64,000 nt of DNA from Helicostylum pulchrum. Taxonomy: Eukaryota; Mucoromycota; Mucoromycetes; Mucorales; Mucoraceae. Position 1 is the stretch's first letter. Each line of letters starts with the position of its first letter. The position numbers and the translations under genes are program-made. The stretch is from NCBI GenBank assembly GCA_025677825.1, contig JAIXMO010000006.1:248001-312000 (forward strand), in the 5' to 3' direction. The notes beneath the pieces were generated by a model. It saw nothing but the letters and a program-made list of their open reading frames with translations, did no database searches and had not been told where the DNA came from. Below, one piece after another: positions 36,496 to 48,430 of the stretch.

Positions 36496-37332
36496 TTGAT
36501 TGATGATTATTTATTAAATATGAAAATGATTGACGAAATAAACGAAAAATGGTTTTATATTCAACAAAAACTAACTGGCATGGTGATTGCTACGTCTAGT
36601 TGCGAAACGCACGCAAGATCTCAAGCGGTAGTAGTAAAACCCCAATATACCGATAACGAATTATGGTGCTGGGATAACCATCATTTAAAGAACAAGTCTA
36701 CAGGTCTGGTACTTGACATCCGTAAAGGTAAAAATAAACCCTATTACTGTATATCTTTAAATAATAATAAACTAAAAAAAAAGAACTGTATAGGACGACT
36801 TCGTTTAATTGAAGATACCGAAATTTGCTTATACTATAAAAAACCTCAACCAGAAGCACATAATCAATTATGGGCAACTCGAGCCATTACAACAGTTAGC
36901 GAACACCCTTTGTATAAGGAAACTCAAGCGTCTACAGGGCTTGTAGTCTATTCGCTTTCTAATCGGGATTGGGTGCTGGACGCTATCACTCCTGAAGATA
37001 ACTTGACAGAAGATTTACAAAAACTAGTTTTAATCCCATATCAAGAGGTAACTAAATCCCAAATCTGGAACCTGATCTATCAAGTTGATATGAACGTGAA
37101 CCAAGAGCCTAGTTTAATATTTGAAGATAGCTCGATTAATTCTAGTATAATTGATGACGGTAGTACCTCTGGTCAGGTAAGTCCTGTTTCAATTATCAGT
37201 TGTGACTCTATGGAGTTCCCTCATGGTCTTTCTCCTTCCAAGCGCAACTCTCAAACTTCTTTAACTAACAATAGCCGAAAAACAAGTTTAGAAGATATTT
37301 ACTTGTATCAACCTCAAAACATTTGTCCTTAA
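36496..37332 (+). CDS. Beta-trefoil (ricin-B-type lectin fold) protein
   Basis: A single exon encodes 278 aa from the first ATG; Met at 36520 (MKMIDEINEKWFYIQQ) is an equally good start. Residues about 15-210 show beta-trefoil repeats with the QxW-like pattern: ELWCWDNHHLKNKSTGLVLDI, NQLWATRAI and SQIWNLIYQV. This matches intracellular ricin-B-fold proteins common in Mucoromycota. There is no signal peptide, so it is probably cytosolic. The last ~70 residues are a Ser/Asn-rich disordered tail. No catalytic or toxin domain is attached. Sugar binding is inferred from the fold only. Confidence 0.75.
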   Translation: MIDDYLLNMKMIDEINEKWFYIQQKLTGMVIATSSCETHARSQAVVVKPQYTDNELWCWDNHHLKNKSTGLVLDIRKGKNKPYYCISLNNNKLKKKNCIGRLRLIEDTEICLYYKKPQPEAHNQLWATRAITTVSEHPLYKETQASTGLVVYSLSNRDWVLDAITPEDNLTEDLQKLVLIPYQEVTKSQIWNLIYQVDMNVNQEPSLIFEDSSINSSIIDDGSTSGQVSPVSIISCDSMEFPHGLSPSKRNSQTSLTNNSRKTSLEDIYLYQPQNICP

Positions 37333-37635
37333 GGCTACTTAAAAAACTAGGCTCTTTTTTTTTTCTTTTTCTTAATAAAAATTCATGTTGTACCACAATA
37401 TAAAATCGTGACTATGCATAAAAAAAACATATATTTCCTTCTAAATGTTTGTTTCTAGTCCCACTTGTATTTTATTTTGTTTGTTCACCGTAAAAGGGAA
37501 ACATAAATTACATATTCTGGTTGCATTTTTTTTATTTACGATTTTTTTTTTTGCTGAGTTGTTTTTATTTTCTTATATAAACTGTGTTGGTATTGTATTA
37601 TAATATCTTCTAAAAAAAAATTCGCTTCTATATCT
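37333..37635. other. Convergent 3' spacer
   Basis: This is a T-rich spacer between converging genes. It holds T runs and polyadenylation-like AATAAA-type motifs (for example CTTAATAAAAA near 37371) and no gene. Confidence 0.55.
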
Positions 37636-38008
37636 TTACAATTCCTTGAACTTCTTTGCTGCTTCAATCATCCAGGGCTTAGGTGCTTGAGGCATCAAAT
37701 CAGCCTATCAAGAGAAGAAGAAGAAAATTAGTAAATTTATTTCTCGAGTTATTTCCTTTTATCCCATTTACTTTAACAAGCAATTTTTCAACAGTTTCTG
37801 AAGGTTGAGCACCAACAGTTAACCAATATTTGACACGTTCGAAATTTAAGTTGATCATTTTATTTCCAGCATCATCGGGAAGAGGGTTGTATGTACCGAT
37901 CTTTTCGATAGGTTTAGCATTACGGCCTGTACGTGCGTTAGCTACGACAATGTGATAAAACGGCAAGTTGCGACGGCCATGACGAGCGAGACGAATACGA
38001 ACAACCAT
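37636..38008 (-). CDS. MRPS16: Mitochondrial small ribosomal subunit protein bS16m
   Basis: Exons 37772-38008 and 37636-37704 give 101 aa. The sequence [24 protein letters not shown] and the following GTYNPLPDD...[26 protein letters not shown] are the bS16 hallmark. It acts in assembly of the mitochondrial small subunit. As in many bS16m proteins, no separate cleavable presequence is obvious; the basic N-terminus may serve for import. Length is normal. Confidence 0.95.
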
Positions 38009-38552
38009 GTTATATAGTTTGTGTTAAAAAGTTAGGTCCCTTGTTTGCGATTTTTTTTCCTCTTTTTTTTATTCCCCCGCACAAAAAAACTAAAAGTCAC
38101 GAAACCCGTCACCCATGCCCGGCCTTTTAATAACACTACAAAAAACACATTGCATCAATCCAGCATAATGACAGGTCCTTACTGTTAAGGTATCTGTTTG
38201 AAGGTTTTAAAGAAGCTACATTGACTAATATATAAAACAAATGCCTAACAGCTATTACCTAGCTACAAATACGTAGACCTACTTTTTCTATTAAAAAAGG
38301 GGGCGAGTGAAAAAGAAGTTGCCCTGCATTGTTTTAAACACTCATTGATCCTAAACTGATATAAACATTGCATGATTTCTGTATACTCTGTACAAACGTA
38401 CAAACACAAAACACTAAAGAATAACCTTTTTTTTTTTGTAAATATGTAACTTTCGATTATATTTTTATTTTTAAACAGTTCCATGCACTATTTTTAACAA
38501 CCTAAAGAGAAAAGATTGAAAGAGAACAGCGCAAAAATCATTCTTGTGTTGT
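38009..38552. other. Gene-free spacer
   Basis: This spacer covers the 5' flank of bS16m and the 3' flank of eL20, both read on the minus strand. I see no further gene. Confidence 0.55.
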
Positions 38553-39600
38553 TTAGTAGAAAGTGGTGGGTCTCTTGGCGACGAAAAGAGCACGGTGCTT
38601 CTTTTCGACGTTGGCAAGACGATGGGGCAAGGGGAAAGCAAGCTTGGGAGTCATGAGTTGCTTGATATAAGGACGACGAACATCGGCATCCTTGACTTCA
38701 GCAACACGAATGATTTGAACAGATCTGAAACGAGCACGATGACGAGCAGCCATATCTTGGTCTATAAAACAAGAAAAAAAACCCATGTTAAACTTATGTG
38801 AATTCTAAAATGAGGGGTTCCTTTTTAATACTTACAACAGGTCTCGACAGCTTCAACACGACGGAGAGCACGGTATTCCTTGTACATGTTATGGGTACCG
38901 GAACGAGAATCGTAACGGATCCAGACACCAAAGTTCTTAACTTGCTCAGGACGCTTCTCGGAAATCTACAATCAAACAAAATATTATAAATAATTGTACT
39001 TTTTTAAGTTATGCAAACAAAAACAAAAAAAATACTTACGACGTTGACAGCAACGATCTCACCAGCAGCCTTCTTGACCTTACGGAGCTTCTTCAAGAAG
39101 TACCAGAAACGGGACTTAGCGACAACAACGTTGGGAGCGAAAATACGCATACGGAAGAGCTTGGGAGCAACTTCTTGAGCGGAAGGGAGCTTACGTCCAA
39201 CCACCTGATATTCGGTGAACTAATTGTAAAAAAGTAAACATGTTATTATACAATCGGCATGGAAAATTGTTTAAAATGCAATCTGGGGAGTTTGGAAAGT
39301 TGACATGTCCATTGGGAATCCAAAATTAAATAAAATAAAAACACACTATAAAAAAAAAGATATGTTGCTGTAATGAATTGATTCGATAATTATTGTTGTT
39401 AGTGTCGAGTTGTATATTCCATGTTTTTATTGATAATTCGAGAGGTGATGGATGGATGGATGGATTGATATATTTTTTTACATTTAAAAAGAAAAATTAT
39501 CCAATATATAATCCATCTTTTTTGTCTGTCGTTTTTGCGTCTGTGATGATTCCCCAGATTGATTCTGCAATATATTAAAAGCTATACTTACTCTAGCCAT
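38553..39600 (-). CDS. RPL20: 60S ribosomal protein eL20 (L18a)
   Basis: Four exons: a first exon of only 9 nt (39592-39600, Met-Ala-Arg), 39040-39219, 38836-38965 and 38553-38761. The frame closes. The sequence [30 protein letters not shown], then [20 protein letters not shown] and AFPLPHR, is unmistakable for eL20. It is a cytosolic large-subunit protein. An intron right after the initiator region is typical of fungal ribosomal protein genes and often matters for expression. Codon use is C/G-ending compared with the neighbours, consistent with high expression. Confidence 0.96.
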
Positions 39601-39797
39601 GTGCCTTGAAGGAAAGAAAGGAGGATCACTGTATGTACCTTCCTCCTCGCTTTGTTAGCCGAAGCTTGGCTCCCCGATGGAAAACTAAAAGCGGCAAGTC
39701 AAAATAAATCGGAGAAAGCATTAACCGTTCCCATCTTTAGTCCGGTGTAAGTCCGGTACTTTAGTTTATGTAAAAAAAAAAGACCTTTTATTTATAT

Positions 39798-42329
39798 TTA
39801 TGCATGTATTTGAACATAGTTTTGAGCTACGTAGCCCGTTTCATTCGTTAATGTGTTTAATCTAGAATCAAATTTGGTAGCATAAAACCAACCATCAGGT
39901 CTGGTTTCGGTTACCGCAAACCAAGTACCTCTAGAGTATTGTAACTCTTCAGGTTTTCCACTATACCAATCACCTATTGCTTGTGCCCAAAATAATGTAG
40001 GTTGATGACCTACAGGCGCTGACATAGAAGTTGGTTTATAAGGATTTGCAACATAACTGTTAATGGGGTGCGTCATAATTGGGGTAGCGGTTTGTTGGGT
40101 AGAATACTGGTTATAGTATCGTTGTTGCTGTTGTTGAGTCCTATATGGATCAGGATTACTATACACGTCTTGTTGTTGTTGTTGTTGTTGTTGTGATTGA
40201 GGTGAAATTATAGTACTAACAGCTGCGGGTACACCAGAGTGTACCACATGAGCTGCTTGATGAGCTTCAGGGGCTTGATACTGCTGTTGTGCAGGTCTTT
40301 TCTCACGCTGGGATAACCTCTTTAATACACCCTTTTTTTCTACGGGAGACCTTACATCATCATTACTTGTAGGAGATGAACTATTACTACCTTTTTCAAA
40401 CACACCCAACTCTTCTAATAAGCTTTGATAAGAGAAGTTACAAGCGGCCTCTATATCAGCAGAAGGTTGCCGTCTTCTTGTACTAGCTAAACGACGCGGA
40501 TTTATATCACTCTTTTTACTTTCATCTAAATCCAGATGTCCTAAATCAAACATATTATTACCAATAGCAAAAACTACTTTTGCTCGAGGATCAATAGTGA
40601 TATCATCTTCTTCTCGTTTTCTTGAATTTCTACTGTTCCTTGAGACAATTGAGTCTTCTTCTTCTGATGTAGTGGAAGAAGAAGAAGATATTTCAGGAAT
40701 GGTAAGAATAGGTGGAGGCGGTATAGGTTGTTGAGCTCTACTACTATAATTTTCATTGATTGATTTATTTCTGGTCTGTTTCCTTTGCTTTACAGGAGTA
40801 GAAATAGAAGGCAAAGGTTTAAGTGCAGTACGAAGACAAGATTTTCTTCTTTCAGGTGTTGAGCTTTCGCTAGGCGTCAATGGCTCGGTAAAACTCACTG
40901 GGTCGGATACAGTAATAGACCTTACTCTTTTTAAAAGTAAAGAGTCTTCTGGTTGAGTTACTTTGGGTATAGAGTTATTGGGATTTCTAACAGTTAATTC
41001 GGGTTTTGTTGGTTCAGTGCAATTATTAGTTATTAATTCCATAGGACAAGAGAAATCAGCCAAGGTATGCTTTTGAAATGTCTTTGAGGGATCGTCCATG
41101 TAGTCAACAAAAATTTCTGATTCAGGTATTTTAGGACCAGTTCCTTTTTCATTGATAAAGATTTGAATATCATTTATGGGATCATATTGATCTAACGATT
41201 TCCAAAAGCGCTCGTACGACTGTAAACAAAAAGAGTGAAGATTTTACTAAATTAGCATACTACACAAAAGCTTTTTTTTATATACATATAACTTACTTCT
41301 TGATCTTGACTTGTAGCTGTAGAAAGAATGTTTATATACATTGAAAAACTATGACGAAGAAATTCTAATCTCTTTCTTTCCATTCCTTGGTAAGTCTATA
41401 TAAAAGTAATTAAATACACTTGTATGTGTATATAATTGAGATAATACGTTACATCACAGCTTATTTTCCAGGTTTGATTCCAAGCTTTAGTTGCATCAGC
41501 TACTTTAATACAAGCATTTTTATACTCTTGCTCTAAAAAAATAATTACAACTTCTAAGTTGCAAGAAAATAAACTTTTTTTTTTTTTTTTGCAAGTTACC
41601 TTGAATTTTAATTTCATGCTGAGTTCTATCAATTCTTTGCTTCATTCTGTCAGCTTCACGTCCAGTAGCAGTAGTTATTTGAGTTTGTAAAGTAATTAAC
41701 TTTGCACAATCAGATTCATATTTTTCTTTTACTTTTGCTAAATAAACTTCATTTGATTGCTTATATCGGTGCGCTTTTTCTACGTTAGTATGAACTAGCT
41801 TTCGTTTATCTTTTTGCTCCAATATAAAGTTATCAAGGTCAACTTCTAATCGTGTCTTTAGTTTTTGAGCTAAATTTAAATGTGCTTGAGCTGTCCATTC
41901 CGTTTCTTTATGAGCTGAAGTTAATAGTGCTTGTAGTGTACTAGAATAAAATGGTTTTTTTTAGCTTAGTATATAAATATATTATTTAAAATACATACCC
42001 AGTTTCTTCACGACCCATTCCAACTTTGGCATGTTTCATTAATTTTCTTCCAAACTCTTCATGAAGTGAGGCTCTATTATTGTTATAATAAATATGCTAT
42101 GTTATTTTATTTTAGATATATATGCATATATGTATATTACCTAACATTATAAAAGGATTTTATTTCATCAAATGTCTTTTTAGTGCTAGACATCTTAGCT
42201 GTAAGCGCATGAAATCCATCATCTTTTAAACCCTATTTGAAAATATATATATTAATATTTATTATTCATTATACATTTTATTTTATTTTACTTTACCCAA
42301 AAGTTATTAGCAAATATCAATTCCGTCAT
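39798..42329 (-). CDS. F-BAR and SH3 protein (Cdc15/Imp2/Hof1 type)
   Basis: Seven exons run from MTELIFANNFW (ATG 42327-42329) to the stop at 39798. The F-BAR domain covers about the first 290 residues (ASLHEEFGRKLMKHAKVGMG, KETEWTAQAHLNLAQKLK, ACIKVADATKAWNQTWK) and ends with FINEKGTGPKIPE. A long disordered Ser/Pro/Gln-rich middle includes a CAA-type polyQ run (about 40171-40195) and a short PxxP-rich part. The C-terminal SH3 spans ALFWAQAIGDWYSGKPEELQYSRG-like sequence to GYVAQNYVQIHA. This layout is that of cytokinetic ring proteins that bend membrane and recruit septum factors. The SH3 begins atypically and is somewhat diverged. Confidence 0.88.
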
Positions 42330-42546
42330 TTGTCAAACAAAAAAAAGTAAAATACAAGAGAAAAGTGAATATAAACAAAAAAACTAAATGCATTTCTTGA
42401 TAAAAACAAACGACTACTATAAATGGAAATGCAAAACAAATTACTTTATGACGCGTGGCTTATCACTGATTTATTTTATTCCTGAAAAGCGTGTTTTTCG
42501 CGTACTTTTAAAAAAATTATTTATCTTCTCTTTTTTATCTTTAACC

Positions 42547-45500
42547 ATGGATAAACCACCACCAAAAAAGAAGAGACTCATCTTGAGGGATGCCGAATCA
42601 GAATCAGAATCAGATGAATCCAATACTCAAATGAATGAACAAGTAAAAGCTGAAGCTCCTTCACCTATAAGTCAAGTAAAACCTGAAACACCTCCACCTA
42701 TAGTAAACCAACCTGTAAACGAACCCGTTCCTGAACATGTAGACGAAAGCAACGGTGAAAAGAAACAACCTAGACTCATAATGAAAAAAATGGTTTTGAA
42801 CAATTTCAAGTCTTATGCTGGTAGACAAGTCATTGGCCCTTTTCACAAAGTAAAAAAAAAAACGAAAAGCTGTTCATGGTTAATTACTAATTTTATTGTT
42901 ATTACTATTTAGTCTTTTAGTGCCAGTAAAGTATTTTTATTGTTGTTGTCAACCAATACGCCTTATTTACGCCCACCTTTTTTTATGTATAGTTGTAGGA
43001 CCTAACGGATCCGGTAAATCCAATGTGATTGACGCCTTACTTTTTGTATTTGGATACAGAGCTAATAAAATGCGTCAAGGAAAACTATCCGAACTTATCC
43101 ATAACTCAGTCAAACACCCCAACCTTTCTAACTGCAGTGTCGAAATTCATTTCCAAGAGATTATTGATGGAAATAAGCCAGATGAATTTACAATTGTTCC
43201 CGACTCGCAATTAGTTATATCACGTCAAGCCAGTCGTAACAATGCCAGTAAATATGCGATTAATGATCGTACCAGCAGTTTCAATGAAGTAACTACGCTT
43301 TTAAAAAAGCGGGGTATTGATTTGGATCATAAACGGTTCTTGATTTTACAAGGTGAAGTTGAATCGATTGCATTAATGAAACCAAAGGCCAAGGACGGTA
43401 ACGATGATGGCTTATTAGAGTACTTGGAAGATATCATTGGTACATCAAAGTATAAAGACCCTATTGAAGAAGCAAGTGCCAGATTAGAAATACTAAATGA
43501 AAAGCGAGCAGAACGATTGGTCCGTGTTAAATACGTTAGTCAAGAAATGGACGGTATGGAAGATAAAAAATTAGAAGCCGAAAATTATTTAGAAAATGAA
43601 AACGAATTGGCCATAAAGAAGAGTGAATTGTATCAAGCTTATTTAAGCGAAGCACATAATAATATCGAAACTGCCAATGAAGCAATCGAAGGATTAAATA
43701 TTAAAATTGCTGAAGAAGTAGAAAAGTTTGGGTCGATCGAAGAAGAACTGGCTGAAATGGAAGAGACATTTCGCGCTGCTAATTTAGACTATGAGGAAAG
43801 AAATGCCAGTAACCGCACATTGATGAAAAAACAAACGGAACTTGAAGAAGAGCTAGTAAAGTCACGTGAACTAAAAGAATATTCGATTGCAAAGCAAGAA
43901 AAGAGTAAGGCAACTTTAGAAGCAGACCGTGCTGCTCGTATCACTGCCAAAGAAGCTATTAAAACGAATACAACCGCATTAGCTGAAAAAAAAGAAGAAT
44001 TGGCTGAACTCGAAGCACAGTTAAAAGAAGAAGAAGCTAAAATAGAAGAAATTAATTTGGAATTAAAAGGTAAAACTGATGGTCATATGGCTCAAATAGA
44101 AGAACATCAAAAGGAATTATCCCCTTGGTCAGAAAAAATCAATGAAAAGAAAAAGGCAATTGATGTAAAAAAATCTGAAGCTGAATTTTTGACTGAACGT
44201 ATTGTATCTGGTGAAAAGGCCGTAGAAGAAGCAAAAGAACAAGTCAAGAAATTAAAACAATCTATTTCTGAAAAGAAAAAGGAAAGTAAAGAATTGCCTG
44301 GTAAAATCAAGGCCACTGTTACTGAAATCAAAGAAATGGAAACCCATTTAGCAGATGTGGTAGATAAAGAAGCTGAGAATCGATCTCAATTAAATCAAGC
44401 ACGTCAAAAAGCAGAAGAGGCAAGAGCGTCCATGCAACAATCTCAAAGTAGAGGAAAAGTATTGGATAGTATATTACGTATGCGAGATTCTGGTCGTATT
44501 GAAGGAATTTATGATCGTTTAGGTAGTCTTGGTGTCATTGATGATCGTTACGACGTTGCCATCTCAACCGCTTGTCCCGCACTTGATAATATTGTCGTCG
44601 AAACCGTAGAAGCAGGCCAAGCATGTATTGAATATTTAAGAAAGAATAATTTAGGTCGTGCTGTATTTACTGTACTTGGTAAACTTCGTAATCAAAATAT
44701 GGATTCAATTGACACACCTGATGGCGTACCTCGTTTATTTGATTTGCTAGAATCAAAAGACGAAAAGTTTTTACCTGCTTTTTATAGTGTTTTACAAGAT
44801 ACACTTGTTGCAAATAATATGAAGCAAGCAAATCATATTGCCTATGGTAAAACACGTTGGAGAGTTGTGACAATGGATGGTAAATTGATTGAAAAATCAG
44901 GTGCTATGACAGGTGGTGGTAATCGTCAAATGCGTGGTGCCATGAGTTCCATGTTTAAAGGTGACGGTGTCTCTGCTGAAGTAGTAGCAGAACTTGAAGC
45001 TGAAAGAGATGTGTTAGAAAGAGATTACCGTATTGCTTCCAATGATAAACGTACTACTGAAACTGCTTTAAGAAGAAAGAAGGAACACCTTCCCAAACTT
45101 GAAGTTGCGTTAGAAAAGAACCAAATGGATGTCAATAGTTTAAAAAGTCAGCTTGAAGATGAAAAATCCCGTTTAGCTCAATTAGAGTTAGTATTTTTTT
45201 ATACATGTGTATAAATATATATAAAGTACTAATTATATTTCTATAGAACTCAAACAAAACCAAAGCCAGCTGATATACAACGTCAAACTGAAATTGAACA
45301 AGAAATTAAAGACCTTGAAGCAGAAATGAAACAACTTAAAAAACAGACGTCAGAGATTGAAGAAGCAATTCGAGTATTGCACGAAGATATTATGAATGAC
45401 GGTGGTATGGATTTGCGTATTCAAACTATTTGCGTCAAGCAAGTTCGTAAAGATATTGATATGGTAAATAATCGCATCACCAAACACATGGTAGCAAAAT

Positions 45501-46833
45501 CAAAGGCAGAAAAGGATGTTGTTAAGTTGGAGGCATCTATTGTAAAAATTGAACAAGAAGTCGAAAACTTTTCACAAACTATGCAAAAACTTGAAGACGA
45601 AATGAAGGAAACCAATAAGCGTATGTCCGATATAATTACAGAATTAGACAAATCTAAAGAATTGATGAAGGTAGAAAAGGATAGAATGGACGAATGTAAG
45701 AAGGAGCTTGATGACAAGAACAAAGCTATTAATGAACTTCGTCAATCAGAACTTGAGCTTAAGAGTAAATTAGAAACTTATACTCGTTCTGCAAGTGAAA
45801 ATAAGAAGAAGGCTGTGCATTGGGAAGGTCAGATTTCTTCGTTGCAGCTTCAACGTATCGATGACGAGCCTGAAGAGCAACTTGTAATAGCAATTTATAC
45901 TGGTGAAAAATTAAAACAATTGATTCTCTCTAAAGACCAACTCAAGATGGAAATTGCAGAACTAGAAGCTTTTGTTCAAAGTGCTAAACCAAATCTATCT
46001 GTTCTTAAAGAGTATCGTCGCCGTCGTGAAGAGTATAACGAAAGAAAGGCCGATCTTGACTCTGTCACTTTAGAGAGAGATTCAGTTAAATCAGAAGTAG
46101 AAATTTTACGTAAAAAGCGTCTCGATGAATTCATGAGTGGTTTCAATATAATTTCTCAGAAACTTAAAGAAATGTATCAGGTACGGAAAAAAGAACGTTT
46201 TTTTTTATTATTATTATTATTGCACAAGAATTAACTTTTTTATTTTGTTTTGTAGATGATTACTATGGGCGGTAACGCAGAACTTGAATTAGTAGATAGT
46301 TTAGATCCCTTCTCTGAAGGTATTGTGTTTAGTGTTATGCCACCTAAAAAGAGTTGGAAGAATATTTCTAATTTATCCGGTGGTGAAAAGGTAAAAAAAA
46401 AAAATACGTAATACTTTTATCAGTTCTTGTTCTCATCTATATATAATAGACTCTCAGTTCGTTAGCGCTAGTATTTGCATTGCATCATTTTAAGCCTACA
46501 CCATTATACGTGATGGACGAAATTGATGCGGCTTTGGATTTCCGTAACGTCTCTATCGTAGCGAACTATATTGCTGAACGTACCAAGAATGCACAATTTG
46601 TAATTATCAGTTTAAGAAACAACATGTTTGAATTGGCCGATAGATTGGTAGGTATTTATAAGACTAGTCATTGTACAAAGAGTATTGCCATCAACCCAAA
46701 TATGATCGCCTCGTTGACAGCAACACCTACACATACAAGTCCAGCCAAGAGATCTTCTAGTAATGCTCAAACTACACCTACTCCTACGCCAACTGCTGTT
46801 AGCTCTGATATATCGAATAAAACTCCAGAGTAA
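42547..46833 (+). CDS. SMC4: Condensin subunit SMC4
   Basis: Six exons (42547-42849, 42913-42925, 42993-45186, 45247-46180, 46256-46390, 46450-46833) join to 1320 aa. The protein is the SMC4 ATPase of condensin, partner of SMC2, acting in mitotic chromosome compaction. Visible parts are a basic/acidic N-tail, [40 protein letters not shown] (Walker A), the coiled coil, a hinge (YDRLGSLGVIDDRYDVAISTACPALDNIVVE), the second coil, the LSGGEK signature, Walker B LYVMDEIDAALDFRNVSIVA and a Thr/Pro-rich C-tail. The second exon is a 13-nt micro-exon encoding the SFSA that precedes the P-loop. An upstream ATG in frame at 42388 would add an unlikely extension. Confidence 0.96.
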
Positions 46834-47137
46834 ATTCCCCTCCTAGCTCTATTTTTTTTATTGCCACTTTTTAATAAAATTGTAAATATTACGCAAAAAA
46901 AAATGCTTGTGCTAGAAAACTTTTGTTTGAAAACTTACGCTGAAAAAACTTTAGCCAAAAACTTTAAGGAAATGATAATAATAATAATAATACAGATTTA
47001 TTTAGTGGTTATATAAAACGGAATGATTTTTTTAAAAATGCATGAAATCGTAGAATGAAAAGGAATATGATATATGAAATAGAGGGGAAAATTAAAAGGA
47101 TGAAAATAATGGTTTTTAATAGCGGTGGAGTGGAATC
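46834..47137. other. Convergent 3' spacer
   Basis: This AT-rich spacer between SMC4 and the ZIP transporter has an ATA/AAT microsatellite near 46974-46992. No gene is seen. Confidence 0.55.
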
Positions 47138-48430
47138 TTAAGCCCAAACACCAATTACAGCCATGAGACCAGCACCAAGGTACATACACATGAAACAGAA
47201 GATTTTACGAGATAAACTAGATCTACGGAACCCAACATTATGATTGATTTCGATACTCATAAGAGAGACATAGGCATTATATAATAAAATACCAGCAGAA
47301 AGAGAATCCAAGATAGCTTGAGCCAAGATAGAAGATCTAGGGTTAACAGTAGAACGAACACCAATACCGATTCCGATACCAATAGGAGTCATACAAACAA
47401 ACAAGAGACCCATAAGAATAGGCTTTTTCCAGCTCTTGCAGTTGAGATCATTGACACGAGTACCAAGTGCGATACCTTCAAAGAATTGATGGAAGATCAA
47501 AGCAATAAACAAAGTATTGAAGGATTCGTTATCTGCGGTTCCAAGAGTGATACCAATGATAATAGAATGCATCACAATACCGAGTTCCAAGATAAAAGTA
47601 CCGATGTTACGAAGCGATTGTTGATTTTCCAAAAATCCAGCAGAGTGAACATGTCCATCTTCGTTGATACCGGTATGGTCGTGTTCGTGATGATTGATTT
47701 CGTGTTGAATTTGACTCTTTTCACCTAGTTTTCCGTCAGCTGATTCTTCAGCGTTCGTATTTAAGGTATTAACAGAAGCGGCAGCGGCAGCGGCGGCAAC
47801 AGCAGCTTCAGTATTCTTTCTAGCGATTGCGTCCAAGTTTGAAATAGCGGCCAATTCGATGATTTGAAGAGCAAAAGAAGCAAGCATACAGAATAAACCA
47901 CCAAAGGCGTGGTATGAATGCCAGCCGTCACTGAGACATTCGGAGCCGAAACGTTCAAGGGCTTCAGGAAGCATATGAATAAAAGCAGTAGCAATAATGA
48001 CACCAGTACCAAAGAATTTACCAGCGGTTAAAGTCCAATCACGAATTGAGCCATTTTTAGGAGGACTGATACGATAGAGAATAATAGGTGCAAAGATACC
48101 AACGGCAGATGTAACCATAATAATAAATACGGAACCGATTCTAAAAGACATGTTGTAGTTTAACATTGGTTCGATGTCGCAAGATTGTGGTCCATGTGAG
48201 TGTCCGCCGCTACTACTTGTTGAAACAGATTCTTCGGCAGCGTGATCTTCTTCGTGTATTGTTCCGTCTGATAAACAAATAGAGTTTAATAAACAAATAA
48301 ATAAAAATGACACATATGTTCTATTATTACCTTCATGGACATGAGTTTCTTGAGCTTGGGTCAAAGTAAGACAAAATACAGCGATCAATAATAATAAGAT
48401 GATAGGTTTCGATATCAATGATTTTCCCAT
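47138..48430 (-). CDS. ZIP family zinc/iron transporter
   Basis: Exons 48331-48430 and 47138-48267 give 409 aa. A signal-peptide-like N-terminus (ILLLLIAVFCLTLTQA) precedes a His-rich extracellular stretch. Eight TM helices include the metal-site helices TGVIIATAFIHMLPEALE and EFGIVMHSIIIG-like LELGIVMHSIIIGITLG, plus LIFHQFFEGIALG. A His-rich cytoplasmic loop (HEINHHEHDHTGINEDGHVH) and an Ala run lie between TM3 and TM4. It probably imports zinc at the plasma membrane. The 63-nt intron has a length divisible by three and no stop, so retention would leave the frame open and insert 21 residues. Confidence 0.93.
   Translation of the reverse strand: MGKSLISKPIILLLLIAVFCLTLTQAQETHVHEGNNRTYVSFLFICLLNSICLSDGTIHEEDHAAEESVSTSSSGGHSHGPQSCDIEPMLNYNMSFRIGSVFIIMVTSAVGIFAPIILYRISPPKNGSIRDWTLTAGKFFGTGVIIATAFIHMLPEALERFGSECLSDGWHSYHAFGGLFCMLASFALQIIELAAISNLDAIARKNTEAAVAAAAAAASVNTLNTNAEESADGKLGEKSQIQHEINHHEHDHTGINEDGHVHSAGFLENQQSLRNIGTFILELGIVMHSIIIGITLGTADNESFNTLFIALIFHQFFEGIALGTRVNDLNCKSWKKPILMGLLFVCMTPIGIGIGIGVRSTVNPRSSILAQAILDSLSAGILLYNAYVSLMSIEINHNVGFRRSSLSRKIFCFMCMYLGAGLMAVIGVWA

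Noticed and set aside
42388..42546. In-frame upstream ATG extending SMC4 by 53 residues
   Set aside because: The extension is hydrophobic and AT-driven, whereas Met at 42547 begins a typical SMC4 N-terminus.
47318..47728. Antisense open frame of 136 codons over the ZIP gene
   Set aside because: It lies fully opposite a well-supported transporter and has no protein-like features.
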